Origin: Leisingera aquaemixtae
Lineage (GTDB): Bacteria > Pseudomonadota > Alphaproteobacteria > Rhodobacterales > Rhodobacteraceae
DNA length: 64,000 nt
Direction: 5' to 3'
NCBI RefSeq assembly: GCF_001458395.1
Contig: NZ_CYSR01000040.1
Location: forward strand, 186,001 to 250,000
Shown here: piece by piece, positions 16,353 to 24,693 of the stretch
Layout of the letters: each line of letters starts with the position of its first letter
Position numbering within the stretch: position 1 is the first letter of the stretch
Translations under genes and position numbers: made by a program
Notes under the pieces: generated by a model
What the model saw: the letters and a program-made list of their open reading frames with translations, nothing else
Told to the model about the DNA's origin: nothing
The model's database searches: none

Positions 16353-17414
16353 ATGGCCCAGATCATCCCGTTTTTCTCTCCTGCCGCCCGCCAGTCCCGG
16401 GCCGATGCGCAAGGGGCGCTGATCGCCGGTTTCGCAGCCCGCCGGCGTAGCCAGGAGGATGTGTTCTGGCTCAAGGAAAATGCGGAGCTGCTGAACATTC
16501 TCGAATGCACCGGAGCGGATGTAAGGGCTGAGGCCCTGGCGCCCCTGCAGCCGTTTTACGAGGGCGCGGCGCGCCACATCAGTTTCTTCCGCCAGTACTA
16601 CCGCTTCATCTTGTCGATCTGCCTGGATCTGGAGGATCTGGGCCTGCCGGGGCAGACCGGGGCGCAGATTGCCCAGTGGGTTTGCGCCCAGGGGCTGCCC
16701 GCGGCGGAGCTGTCCGACCTGCAGCGCGCCGAGGCCCGGCGCCTGCTGGCACGGCGCGGCATCCCCCTCCGGGACGACGGGCTGGACGACCGGCTCCGCA
16801 GCTTTATCTCCCGCCCGCAGACCTTCGCCATTCCCAACAAAAAGGCCGCCTACGAGCTGACCCACATCGTGTTTTATCTGTCCGAGTACGGGCGCCGGGA
16901 TCCGGGGCTGCCAGCGGCTGCCGTGACCAGCCTCGAATTCGCGGGTCTGGTAGCCTTTCTCGACCAGAATGCCGACCTGCTGGCGGAGATCTGCATTGCC
17001 ATGCGCTATGCCGGACAGCAGCCGCCGGCCGCGTGGGAGGCTTGGCTCGACAGGCAGGTTTCCGCCTATATGCTCGCTAAAGATGAATTTTGTGGACTTC
17101 ATGATGCGTATCACGAGTATTTTGTGACCAACTGGCTCATGCTGCTGTCCGGCCGTCCGGCCTTCCGGCAGCCGGTCCCCCTGGGGGCGGTGCATGTGTC
17201 GGCGCAGCAGGGAGGGAGCATTTTGAGGAGCCTGTCTGAAGCCGTGTTTGATGCCGGAACGGCGCGGGCCAGCTGGAGCGCGGTGAAAGCGCGCGCCGAG
17301 GCGGTGCTGAGCGAGGAGCAGCACCGGATCCTGACCGCGGCAGAACGCAGCTGCGCCGGGTTTGCCGGATTTTTCGAAGGGTTTGCCCGCGCGGGCAGCG
17401 CAGGGGCGGCGTGA
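16353..17414 (+). CDS. Uncharacterised 353-aa helical protein, partner of the repeat protein
   Basis: The start ATG has AGAGG six bases upstream. The protein opens with MAQIIPFFSPAARQ and is predicted mostly helical by eye. Distinctive histidine-bearing segments are AAYELTHIVFYLSEYGRRDP (around residue 165-185) and FCGLHDAYHEYFVTNWLML (around 250-268), which could form a metal or substrate site. I do not recognise a named enzyme family; the ELTHIVFYL segment resembles Rhodobacterales DUF6902-like proteins, from memory only. The stop overlaps the transporter start (TGATG), showing translational coupling. Codons near 17080-17125 are unusually AT-rich for this genome. A modifying enzyme or chaperone acting on the FSSGS repeats is an inference from context. 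Confidence 0.75.
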   Translation: MAQIIPFFSPAARQSRADAQGALIAGFAARRRSQEDVFWLKENAELLNILECTGADVRAEALAPLQPFYEGAARHISFFRQYYRFILSICLDLEDLGLPGQTGAQIAQWVCAQGLPAAELSDLQRAEARRLLARRGIPLRDDGLDDRLRSFISRPQTFAIPNKKAAYELTHIVFYLSEYGRRDPGLPAAAVTSLEFAGLVAFLDQNADLLAEICIAMRYAGQQPPAAWEAWLDRQVSAYMLAKDEFCGLHDAYHEYFVTNWLMLLSGRPAFRQPVPLGAVHVSAQQGGSILRSLSEAVFDAGTARASWSAVKARAEAVLSEEQHRILTAAERSCAGFAGFFEGFARAGSAGAA

Positions 17415-18325
17415 TGCGCTGTTCCCGCAACCAGGCGCTGGCCGGGGCGCTGCTGGTGGTTGCCTACACAGGGCTGATTGCCTCTGCCGACGGGATCACC
17501 AAGCTGCTTGCGGGTCAGTACGCCGCGGCCCAGCTCTATGCGCTGTCGGGTGCCATGGTTGCAGGCTTCTGCCTGCTGGCGGACCGGCTGCCGGCCGTGC
17601 GCGGCGGTTTCCGCACCAAGTGCCCGCGGGCGATGGCGCTGCGCTCCGGCGCGACACTGGTTGCGGCGGTGTGCTTTTTCTATGCCTTCCGGCTGCTGCC
17701 CTTTGCTGAGGTGTTTGTGTTCATCGGGCTGATGCCGCTGCTGGCGGGCGCCATGTCCGGGCTGGTGCTGAAGGAGCCGGTGCGCCCGGCTGCCTGGGCG
17801 GCGCTTGGCGCTGGATTTGCGGGGGTGCTGTTCCTGTTTCCGGGCGGGGTCGCCTCCGCCACGCCGGGCCATCTCGTGGCTTTTGCCGCGGCGGTTTCCG
17901 GCACATTTTCCATGACACTGGCGCGGTTTATCGGCCGCTATGAAAGCAATTCGCTGGCCCAGGTCTTTTATCCCAACCTGACCCTTTGCCTGGTTATGCT
18001 GGTGCTGCTGCCCTTTGTCTGGGTCCCGATGCCGCTGGCGGATGCGGGCTGGGCCGCGGCCTATGCCTTCCTGCTGTTCGGGGCGCGCTGGCTTCTGGTG
18101 GTGGCGCTGCGGCTCCTGGCCTCCTACGCCGTCACCCCGCTGATGAATTTGCAGTTCATCTGGATGGCGGTGATCGGCGCGGTGTTCTTTGGGGAGTTTC
18201 CGCCCGCTGCCACCTATTTCGGCGGCGCCATCGTCATTGCCTCTGGCCTTTATCTGGTCTGGGACCAGTTCGCCCCGGCGATGCCGAGGCTGCGCAATCC
18301 GGGACGGCTGCAAACCGATCCGTGA
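17411..18325 (+). CDS. DMT-superfamily (EamA) transporter
   Basis: About 300 aa with ten hydrophobic segments arranged as two EamA repeats: the first spans roughly residues 8-135, the second about 150-285. Motifs such as FAEVFVFIGLMPLLAGAMSG and NLQFIWMAVIGAVFFGEFPP are typical of drug/metabolite exporters of the inner membrane. The start may be GTG at 17411 or ATG at 17414; either way it overlaps the previous stop, so the gene is coupled to the 353-aa protein. The coupling suggests that it exports, or protects against, a product of that operon. The substrate is unknown. A double hairpin follows it. Confidence 0.85.
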   Translation: MMRCSRNQALAGALLVVAYTGLIASADGITKLLAGQYAAAQLYALSGAMVAGFCLLADRLPAVRGGFRTKCPRAMALRSGATLVAAVCFFYAFRLLPFAEVFVFIGLMPLLAGAMSGLVLKEPVRPAAWAALGAGFAGVLFLFPGGVASATPGHLVAFAAAVSGTFSMTLARFIGRYESNSLAQVFYPNLTLCLVMLVLLPFVWVPMPLADAGWAAAYAFLLFGARWLLVVALRLLASYAVTPLMNLQFIWMAVIGAVFFGEFPPAATYFGGAIVIASGLYLVWDQFAPAMPRLRNPGRLQTDP

Positions 18326-18372
18326 CCTGGCTTGCGGGCGCCCAACAGCGCCGGAATTCTCGGCACCTCAGG

Positions 18373-18418
18373 CCCGGAAAACACGCGTTTTCCGGGTCGT
18401 TTCCCGCGCCGGGAAACG
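18373..18418. terminator. Back-to-back double hairpin between convergent genes
   Basis: CCCGGAAAAC/GTTTTCCGGG (18373-18396) is followed at once by CGTTTCCCG/CGGGAAACG (18398-18418). Both stems are perfect. The element lies between the 3' ends of the transporter (plus) and erpA (minus), suggesting a bidirectional transcript end. It resembles the pairs at 21405, 39358 and 45210. Confidence 0.6.
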
Positions 18419-18435
18419 TGCCGGCAGGGGCGGGA

Positions 18436-18759
18436 TCACATGGAGAACGAGGTGCCGCAGCCGCAGCTGGAGGTGGCGTTGGGGTTTTCGATGGTGAACC
18501 GCGCGCCGATCAGCTCTTCGGTGAAATCAATCACCGCGTTCTCCAGGAACGGAAGCGACACGGCGTCGACCACCACTTTTTCCCCCTGTCCCTCCAGGAC
18601 CAGATCATCGGGTTTCGCCTGGTCCAGCGCGATCTCATACTGGAAGCCGGAGCAGCCGCCGCCTTCGACCGCGACGCGCAGCGCCTGGCCCTGATCCGCG
18701 GCGCCGATCTCGGCCAGCCGGGCAAAGGCGCGGTCGGTGACTTTCGGGGGCAGGTTCAT
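18436..18759 (-). CDS. erpA: Iron-sulfur cluster insertion protein (ErpA/IscA family)
   Basis: A 107-aa A-type carrier. The three conserved cysteines are C36 in EGGGCSGFQYE and C99/C101 in the C-terminal SSCGCGTSF. The length and the GGCSGFQY plus CGCG arrangement are standard. It carries 2Fe-2S or 4Fe-4S clusters from the assembly scaffold to apoproteins in the cytoplasm. No suf or isc genes are nearby, which favours an ErpA-like housekeeping copy, although IscA/SufA cannot be excluded by sequence alone. It is divergent from dgt with 90 bp between the starts. Confidence 0.85.
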   Translation of the reverse strand: MNLPPKVTDRAFARLAEIGAADQGQALRVAVEGGGCSGFQYEIALDQAKPDDLVLEGQGEKVVVDAVSLPFLENAVIDFTEELIGARFTIENPNATSSCGCGTSFSM

Positions 18760-18849
18760 ACGGTCTCTCCAAAGCTGATGTTGCAGCGCAAGTCATTATA
18801 TAGAAAGGTGCCATCCAGGCAGCAAGATTTGCCAGGGAAAAGATTTGAT

Positions 18850-20001
18850 ATGCATGCGCCTTATGCCACGATGCCGGACCGCAGCCGCGGGCGGCAGGTT
18901 CCGGAGGAGGAAAGCTCCTTCCGCTCGCCCTTTCAGCGCGACCGCGACCGGATCATCCACGCCAGCGCCTTCCGCAGGCTCAAGCACAAGACGCAGGTGT
19001 TTGTGGAGCATGAGGGTGACAACTACCGCACCCGCCTGACCCATTCGATCGAGGTGGGGCAGGTGGGCCGCACCATTGCCGGCGCGCTGGGGCTGAACCA
19101 GGAGCTGACCGAGGCGGTGGCGCTGGCGCATGACCTGGGCCACACGCCGTTTGGCCACACCGGCGAGGACGCGCTGCATGCGCTGATGGAGCCCTACGGC
19201 GGCTTTGACCACAACGCCCAAGCGATCCGCATCGTGACCCGGCTGGAGCGGCACTATGCCGAGTTCGACGGCTTGAACCTCACCTGGGAAACCCTTGAAG
19301 CGATTGCCAAACACAACGGCCCGGTGGTGGGGGAGCTGCCCTGGGCGCTGGCCGAATGCAACGCTGAGGTCGATCTGGAACTGCACACCCACGCCAGCGC
19401 CGAGGCGCAGGTGGCGGCGCTGTCCGATGACATCGCCTATAACAACCACGATCTGCACGATGCGCTGCGGGCGGAGCTGTTCACCGACGATGACCTGGCC
19501 CGGCTGCCGCTGCTGGACAAGGCTTACGGCCAGGTCGACACGCTATACCCGGGTCTCGACCCGAACCGCCGCCGCCACGAGGCGCTGCGCCGGTTCTTCG
19601 GAGTGATGGTGAGCGATGTCATCGACACCGCCCGCCTCCTGCTGGCGGAAAGCGGCGTGCAAAGCGTCGAGGAGGTCCGCGCGCTGGGGCATCCGGTGGT
19701 GAAATTCTCCGATCCCTTGTGGCGTGACCTGAAGGAGATCCGCGCCTTTCTGTTCACCCGCATGTACCGCGCACCCTCGGTGATGGAGAAGCGCGCCAAG
19801 GTGGCCAAGGTGGTGGAGGCGCTGTTTCCCTACTTCCTCGACAATCCGCTGGAGATGCCGGAGCGCTGGCAGGCCGACATTGCCGCAGCCGAAGACCGCA
19901 CCGCGCTGGCGCGGATCGTGTCCGACTACATCGCCGGCATGACCGACCGCTTTGCCCTGCAGCAGCATGAACGGCTGATCGGGGTGAAGGTCGAGGTCTG
20001 A
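18850..20001 (+). CDS. dgt: Deoxyguanosinetriphosphate triphosphohydrolase-like protein
   Basis: A 383-aa HD-domain protein. RSPFQRDRDRIIHASAFRRL at the N-terminus and KTQVF, RLTHSIEVGQVGR, then HDLGHTPFGHTGEDAL form the HD metal site. DDIAYNNHDLHDALR supplies the downstream Asp. This is the shorter dGTPase type (dgt-like, about 380-400 aa) common in alphaproteobacteria. The family hydrolyses dNTPs to deoxynucleosides and triphosphate. Start at 18850 is the last ATG before the conserved region. It is next to erpA and close to argS, an arrangement typical of Rhodobacterales. Confidence 0.9.
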   Translation: MHAPYATMPDRSRGRQVPEEESSFRSPFQRDRDRIIHASAFRRLKHKTQVFVEHEGDNYRTRLTHSIEVGQVGRTIAGALGLNQELTEAVALAHDLGHTPFGHTGEDALHALMEPYGGFDHNAQAIRIVTRLERHYAEFDGLNLTWETLEAIAKHNGPVVGELPWALAECNAEVDLELHTHASAEAQVAALSDDIAYNNHDLHDALRAELFTDDDLARLPLLDKAYGQVDTLYPGLDPNRRRHEALRRFFGVMVSDVIDTARLLLAESGVQSVEEVRALGHPVVKFSDPLWRDLKEIRAFLFTRMYRAPSVMEKRAKVAKVVEALFPYFLDNPLEMPERWQADIAAAEDRTALARIVSDYIAGMTDRFALQQHERLIGVKVEV

Positions 20002-20395
20002 GGGCTTCCAGCTGCTGTTTCTGTCCTTTCGCATGTGCCGTGCAGTGGCAGGGGCAGAGTAGAGAAGGCGGCGCCGCCAACGGGGGCGGAGGATAGGGCC
20101 GGAACGCCAGCGCGCCCCGGGTCCGGTCAAAAGCTTCGTCAGTCAGACGCCCCTGCACCTTTTGTTGAGGTGGTCTTTGGGGTCCTGGGCTCCTGTGCGC
20201 GCGGGGTGCCAGATCCGCGCCATGTGCTGCAGCGGAAGTAACCATCGCAGATCCCGGTTAAGGCCGTGCAAGCAGGGCGTGCGCTGCGGCGGGCTTTGGC
20301 GCAACGCCGTGCGGCGGGCTTGTGCAGGGCTGAATGTTCCCGTAATGTTCCCGTAATGTTCTCGTGAAGATCATTTGACTTTGAGGATTGCCGGA
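20002..20395. other. 394-bp gap with no convincing gene
   Basis: Short frames exist on both strands but have Arg/Pro/Cys-rich, shadow-like translations and no family signature. The right part has an imperfect TGCGGCGGGCTT direct repeat (20286-20331) and three tandem 11-base units described separately. I see no tRNA or known structured RNA here. Confidence 0.5.
20333..20365 (+). repeat. Three tandem 11-bp repeats upstream of the GFA gene
   Basis: AATGTTCCCGT (20333-20343), AATGTTCCCGT (20344-20354) and AATGTTCTCGT (20355-20365) lie head to tail, 31 bases before the ATG of the GFA-family gene. An 11-base period puts the units on one face of the helix. This suits cooperative binding of a regulator at the promoter; no regulator gene is adjacent. 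Confidence 0.6.
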
Positions 20396-20788
20396 ATGAT
20401 TGAAGGAAGCTGCTGCTGCGGTGCGGTGAAGTTTGAACTGCTGGCGCAGCCTGCGCTGATGGGCACCTGCCATTGCTCCCGCTGCCGCAAGGCCGGGGCC
20501 AGCACCATCGTCTTTGTCAAGAAAGGCGACCTGCGCTGGATCGAGGGCAGGGAGGAGGTGGCGCTGTACCAGCCCGCGCCGCCGTACAAATACGGCCGCT
20601 GCTTCTGCCGGATCTGCGGCAGCTCCCTGGGGGAGATCCTGTCGCAGGAGGACAGCTTCCCCATCGCCGCAAACGCGCTGGACGGGGAACTGGAGGTCAG
20701 GAACAGCTTTCATGAGTTCGTTGGCGAGAAGCCCGGCTGGTCCGAAATCTGCGACGGTGCAAAGCAGTCGGAGGGGCATCCTGCGTAG
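20396..20788 (+). CDS. GFA-family (CENP-V/GFA) zinc protein
   Basis: A 130-aa protein with the full set of GFA zinc ligands: GSCCCGAVKFE at residues 3-13, TCHCSRCRKAGAS near 27-39 and CFCRICGSSLGE near 67-78. The fold is that of glutathione-dependent formaldehyde-activating enzyme, but most family members have unknown substrates, so a formaldehyde role should not be assumed. The start at 20396 gives the standard N-terminus directly before the first cysteine cluster. It stands alone between a gap with tandem 11-mers and a strong terminator. Confidence 0.85.
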   Translation: MIEGSCCCGAVKFELLAQPALMGTCHCSRCRKAGASTIVFVKKGDLRWIEGREEVALYQPAPPYKYGRCFCRICGSSLGEILSQEDSFPIAANALDGELEVRNSFHEFVGEKPGWSEICDGAKQSEGHPA

Positions 20789-20885
20789 GAGCTCTGGCAT
20801 CTGCAGGTGCCGTTCGTTTCGGGGGCTGCTCCCTTGCCTGTATTGGCAGGTTTGAGGGCAGGGGCGTGTATCCCCATTCAAATCA

Positions 20886-20917
20886 CAGCCCGGGCCGTTT
20901 GCGGCCCGGGCTGTTCT
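20886..20917 (+). terminator. Terminator after the GFA gene
   Basis: CAGCCCGGGCCG (20886-20897), loop TTTG, CGGCCCGGGCTG (20902-20913), then TTCTT. A perfect 12-base stem. Confidence 0.75.
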
Positions 20918-21062
20918 TGCCGGCCCGGCCTGCGCTTGCCGGTCTGTGCCGGTCTTTGTGTTCTCCTCGCCGAATTGGCTTTAAACCGTGCTATGATCTG
21001 GCCCTATGATGCCGCAAGGCATCGGCGCTATCCGCTGGGAGAGGCAGAACAAGGGGCAAGCC

Positions 21063-21362
21063 ATGGCACGCTGGACCGTCACCTTCACAGACAAGCCGGA
21101 AATGGACCGGGTGCGCAGCGACAGGAAGCGGCGCGAGGCGCATATCGCCTTTGTGCGGTCGCGGCCCGAGCTGCAGATCGGCGGCGCGCTGGCGATGCGG
21201 CCGATGCAGGACTTTCCCGGCGCGATCTGGAACGTGGAGGCCGAAACCCGCCAGGATGTGGAGCGGCTGATCCTGCAGGACCCGTATTATGTCGCCTCCC
21301 TGCGCCGCTACACGATCACGGAATGGGGCACCGCCTCAGCCGTGCAGAACATCCTGTCCTGA
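21063..21362 (+). CDS. YciI-like protein
   Basis: A 99-aa protein matching the small ferredoxin-like YciI fold. It has MARWTVTFTDKPEM at the start, HIAFVRSRPELQIGGAL in the middle (with the family histidine), and VERLILQDPYYVASL near the end (the QDPY motif). YciI-like proteins are putative hydrolases/lyases acting in catabolic or unknown pathways; the function here is not defined. Start at 21063 is favoured by the AAGGGGC Shine-Dalgarno about eight bases upstream and by the domain boundary. It precedes argS with a double hairpin between them. Confidence 0.8.
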   Translation: MARWTVTFTDKPEMDRVRSDRKRREAHIAFVRSRPELQIGGALAMRPMQDFPGAIWNVEAETRQDVERLILQDPYYVASLRRYTITEWGTASAVQNILS

Positions 21363-21404
21363 CCCGCTGACGGCCAGGCCGGACGGCGCGCCGCGGCAGC
21401 GGCG

Positions 21405-21450
21405 CATTTTTCCGGCGCGGAAAAATGGCCGGAAAATTTGAATTTTCCGG
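21405..21450. terminator. Back-to-back double hairpin
   Basis: CATTTTTCCG/CGGAAAAATG (21405-21427) and CCGGAAAATT/AATTTTCCGG (21429-21450), both perfect stems of ten bases, lie just after the YciI gene. The T-rich arms make this a plausible terminator. Confidence 0.6.
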
Positions 21451-21546
21451 TGCCGCCCGCCTGAGGCCCGGGGCTGCCCCTGCAATCCTGTTGACCCTTC
21501 CTGCGGCCCCCGGTATCCGCAGTGCTGAACAGTTGGGACGCCAGAT

Positions 21547-23292
21547 ATGAACCTCTTCACCGATATCCGCTCGCTCGTGATCGACAGCCTAACCGCCATG
21601 ACCGGCGAGGGCGCGCTGCCCGAGGGGCTCGATTTTGCCAATGTCGCGGTGGAGCCGCCGCGCGATGCCGCCCATGGCGACATGGCGACCAATGCGGCGA
21701 TGGTGCTGGCCAAGCCCGCAAAGATGAAGCCGCGCGACATTGCCGAGGCGCTGGCTGCCAAGCTGGCAGCGGACGATCGGATCACGAGCGCAGAGGTCGC
21801 AGGCCCCGGCTTCCTGAACCTGCGGCTGGCCCCGGGCATCTGGCAGGGCGTGCTGAAATCGGTCCTGGACGCAGGCACGGATTTCGGCCGCTCGGACGTC
21901 GGCGCGGGCAAGCGGGTGAACGTGGAATATGTCTCCGCCAACCCGACCGGCCCGCTGCATGTGGGGCACACCCGCGGCGCGGTGTTCGGGGACGCGCTGG
22001 CGGCACTGCTGGCCTATGCCGGATATGACGTCACCCGCGAGTATTACATCAACGACGGCGGCGGCCAGGTCGATGTTCTGGCGCGCTCTGTCTACCTGCG
22101 TTATCTGGAAGCACATGGGCAGGACGTGGCCTTTGCCGATGGCACCTATCCGGGCGATTATCTGAAGCCGGTGGGGCAAGCGCTGAAGGACAAGGCGGGC
22201 GATGCCTATCTCGACCAGCCCGAAGAAGTCTGGCTGGCTGAGGTCCGTGAATTTGCTACCGATGCGATGATGCAGCTGATCCGCGAGGATCTGGCCCAGC
22301 TCGGCATCGAAATGGATGTGTTCTACTCCGAAAAATCCCTCTACGGCACCGGCAAGATCGAGGCGGCGCTGAAGGAACTGGATGCCAAGGGGCTGATCTA
22401 TCAGGGCGTTCTGGAGCCGCCGAAGGGCAAGAAGCCCGACGATTGGGAGCCGCGCGAGCAGACCCTGTTCAAATCCACCGATCACGGCGATGACGTCGAC
22501 CGGGCGGTGAAGAAATCGGATGGCACCTGGACCTATTTCGCGCCCGACATCGCCTATCACTACGACAAGGTGGAACGCGGCTTTGACGAGCTGATCGACA
22601 TTTTCGGCGCCGACCACGGCGGCTATGTCAAGCGGATGAAGGCCGCGGTGTCGGCGCTGTCCGATGGCCGGGTGCCGCTGGATATCAAGCTGTGCCAGCT
22701 GGTGAAGCTGTTCAAGGACGGCCAGGAATTCAAGATGTCCAAGCGGGCAGGGACCTTTGTCACCCTGCGCGATGTGGTCGATGCCGTCGGCGCGGACGTC
22801 ACCCGCTTTATGCTGCTGACGCGCAAGAACGACCAGGGCTTCGATTTCGACCTCGACAAGGCGCTGGAGCAGTCCAAGGACAACCCGGTGTTCTACGTGC
22901 AATACGCCAACGCGCGGATCTGCTCGACCCTGCGCAAGGCAGAGGAGCAGGGGATTGCGGCGGATGATGCGGCGCTCAACGCCGCCGACCTCACCCTGGT
23001 GTCCGATCCGGCGCAGCTGGCGGTGGCCAAGAAGCTGGCCGAATGGCCGCGCCTGGTGGAAATCGCGGCCCGCACCCATGAGCCGCACCGGGTGGCCTTC
23101 TATCTTTACGATCTGGCGTCGGAGCTGCACGGGCTGTACCACCTCGGGAAATCGCAAGAAGGTTTACGATTTGTTAACGAGAGCAGCCAATCGGCAACAC
23201 ATGCGAATTTGGCCCTGGCCAAAGCCGTTTCCGTTGTCATTTCGGCTGGTCTTGGTATTCTTGGCGTGAAACCGGCAGAAGAGATGCGATAA
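21547..23292 (+). CDS. argS: Arginyl-tRNA synthetase
   Basis: A 581-aa class I synthetase of normal length. The N-terminal Add-1 domain ([20 protein letters not shown]) precedes the catalytic signature [20 protein letters not shown] (HIGH-type motif HVGH). The second motif, [11 protein letters not shown], is a good KMSKS sequence, which not all ArgRS have. The DALR anticodon-binding domain follows, with [16 protein letters not shown] and [17 protein letters not shown] at the end. It charges tRNA-Arg. It heads the conserved series argS - SPOR - nagZ - scpA - scpB. Confidence 0.97.
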   Translation: MNLFTDIRSLVIDSLTAMTGEGALPEGLDFANVAVEPPRDAAHGDMATNAAMVLAKPAKMKPRDIAEALAAKLAADDRITSAEVAGPGFLNLRLAPGIWQGVLKSVLDAGTDFGRSDVGAGKRVNVEYVSANPTGPLHVGHTRGAVFGDALAALLAYAGYDVTREYYINDGGGQVDVLARSVYLRYLEAHGQDVAFADGTYPGDYLKPVGQALKDKAGDAYLDQPEEVWLAEVREFATDAMMQLIREDLAQLGIEMDVFYSEKSLYGTGKIEAALKELDAKGLIYQGVLEPPKGKKPDDWEPREQTLFKSTDHGDDVDRAVKKSDGTWTYFAPDIAYHYDKVERGFDELIDIFGADHGGYVKRMKAAVSALSDGRVPLDIKLCQLVKLFKDGQEFKMSKRAGTFVTLRDVVDAVGADVTRFMLLTRKNDQGFDFDLDKALEQSKDNPVFYVQYANARICSTLRKAEEQGIAADDAALNAADLTLVSDPAQLAVAKKLAEWPRLVEIAARTHEPHRVAFYLYDLASELHGLYHLGKSQEGLRFVNESSQSATHANLALAKAVSVVISAGLGILGVKPAEEMR

Positions 23293-23409
23293 CCAAAACG
23301 GGGCGTCAGCCCCTGCGGTTAAAATTGCACACCGCCGGAGTGAGGCAGTTGAAGAGACTTGGGGCGCGGCGCCGTTTCGGCGCTGCCAAACCGGGCAGTG
23401 AGGCGGAAA

Positions 23410-24576
23410 ATGGCGTATTTTGCGCAGGCGGGCCAGGGGCACGCCTACATACAGGGTGGTGTTCAAAGGCAGGACACCGCAACTGGCGGGGCCTACGGGC
23501 AGCAGTACTCCGATCAGCATTACACCGGCCCGGGCGCGGAGCCGGCATACGGTTATGAAGATCCGGCCTACGGGTATCAGCCTGACGGCCAGGGCTATGA
23601 TGCGCAGGAGTATGCAGCCTACGCCGCGCCTGCCGGGTTGCGGGCGCGATTCTCCCGCAGCCTCAGCCTGCTGGGTGCTGCGGCCTCGGTTGCGCTGGTC
23701 GCGGGGATTGGCGTCTGGGGCTACAAGCTGGTGATGCGCGATGTCAGCGGCGTGCCGGTGGTGCGCGCGGCCGAAGGGCCGATGCGCGAACAGCCCGCGA
23801 ATCCGGGCGGCTCCCAGGCGGATCATCAGGGGCTTGCGGTGAATGCGGTGGCCGCCAGTGGCAGCGCCGAGGCACCGGCTGACCGGCTGACCCTGGCACC
23901 GCCTGCGATCCGGCTAACCGAGGACGACAAACCGCTGCCGCAGCTGGCCGCGGAAACCGCCCCGGCGGAGCTGCCGGCCGTTCCGGCAGAACCGGAGGCG
24001 GCTGAAGCCCCCGGTGTCAGCGAGGACGCGGTGGCCTCTTTCCAGAACGGCGATATCGACGCGCTGGTCGCAGAACTCGCCCGCGAGTCGGAAACGCTGT
24101 CGGCTGCGGTGCCCGCCTCGGCGCAGGCGCCTGCCATCGTGCAGCCGGAACCGCTGCAGCCTGGCCTGGCCGCGGCAGCGCCGTCGCCCGCCGTTCTGAA
24201 TGCGCCCGGCGTCAAGCACTCGCTGCGGCCCTCGGCCCGGCCCGCACGGTTCAGCCCCGCTCCGGCCGCAGCCGCACCGGCAGCCCCTGCCGCTGCCGTT
24301 GATGTCGACCCGGCCACCCTCCCAGCCGGCACACGGCTGGCGCAGCTCGGCGCCTATGAAAGCCCGGAAGTCGCGCGCGCCGAATGGGACCGCATCCATG
24401 CCCGCTTTGCCGATTACCTGGAAGGCAAGCAGCGGGTGATCCAGCGCGCCGAAAGCGGCGGCCGCACCTTCTACCGCCTGCGGGCGATGGGCTTTGCCGG
24501 ACTGTCGGATGCCCGCCGCTTCTGCTCGGCGCTGGTGGCTGGAAATGCCGACTGCATTCCGGTAACCACACGGTAA
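23410..24576 (+). CDS. SPOR-domain membrane protein
   Basis: A 388-aa protein starting at 23410 (GAGG upstream). The first ~75 residues are rich in Tyr, Gly and Gln (AYGYEDPAYGYQPDGQGYDA). A single membrane helix follows (LGAAASVALVAGIGVWGYK, near residue 105), then a long Ala/Pro/Glu-rich periplasmic linker. The C-terminal ~75 residues form a SPOR domain: TRLAQLGAYESPEVARAEWD...FYRLRAMGFAGLSDARRFCSAL. SPOR domains bind denuded septal peptidoglycan, so this bitopic protein probably works at the division site. Adjacent nagZ (peptidoglycan recycling) fits. Confidence 0.85.
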   Translation: MAYFAQAGQGHAYIQGGVQRQDTATGGAYGQQYSDQHYTGPGAEPAYGYEDPAYGYQPDGQGYDAQEYAAYAAPAGLRARFSRSLSLLGAAASVALVAGIGVWGYKLVMRDVSGVPVVRAAEGPMREQPANPGGSQADHQGLAVNAVAASGSAEAPADRLTLAPPAIRLTEDDKPLPQLAAETAPAELPAVPAEPEAAEAPGVSEDAVASFQNGDIDALVAELARESETLSAAVPASAQAPAIVQPEPLQPGLAAAAPSPAVLNAPGVKHSLRPSARPARFSPAPAAAAPAAPAAAVDVDPATLPAGTRLAQLGAYESPEVARAEWDRIHARFADYLEGKQRVIQRAESGGRTFYRLRAMGFAGLSDARRFCSALVAGNADCIPVTTR

Positions 24577-24586
24577 CGAACCGCCT

Positions 24587-24663
24587 GGCCGCAAGGCCGG
24601 GCAGCGCCCGCCCCGCCCCCAGGGCGGGCGCTTTGCACCCACCCCGGGCCGGGCGCTGCCCTC
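24587..24663. repeat. GGCCGGGCAGCGCCC-type intergenic repeat, copy 1
   Basis: The sequence GGCCGCAAGGCCGGGCAGC opens the element and GGGCGCTGCCCTC closes it, so the ends pair as GGGCAGCGCCC/GGGCGCTGCCC. The middle has a nested GCCCGCCC/GGGCGGGC hairpin and GGGCGCTTTGCACCC. The same order of blocks occurs at 29214-29325. It lies between the SPOR gene and nagZ, both on the plus strand. Confidence 0.65.
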
Positions 24664-24693
24664 CCGGATCCAAGGGGGCGATAGGGCACACTC

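Noticed and set aside
20002-20395. Short ORFs in the gap after dgt as a decayed gene
   Set aside because: Frames on both strands have shadow-type composition and no family resemblance, so there is no support for a gene or pseudogene.
21589-23157. A 522-codon open frame antisense to argS
   Set aside because: It has a shadow-like composition with no domain, while the plus strand encodes an intact ArgS with all catalytic motifs.
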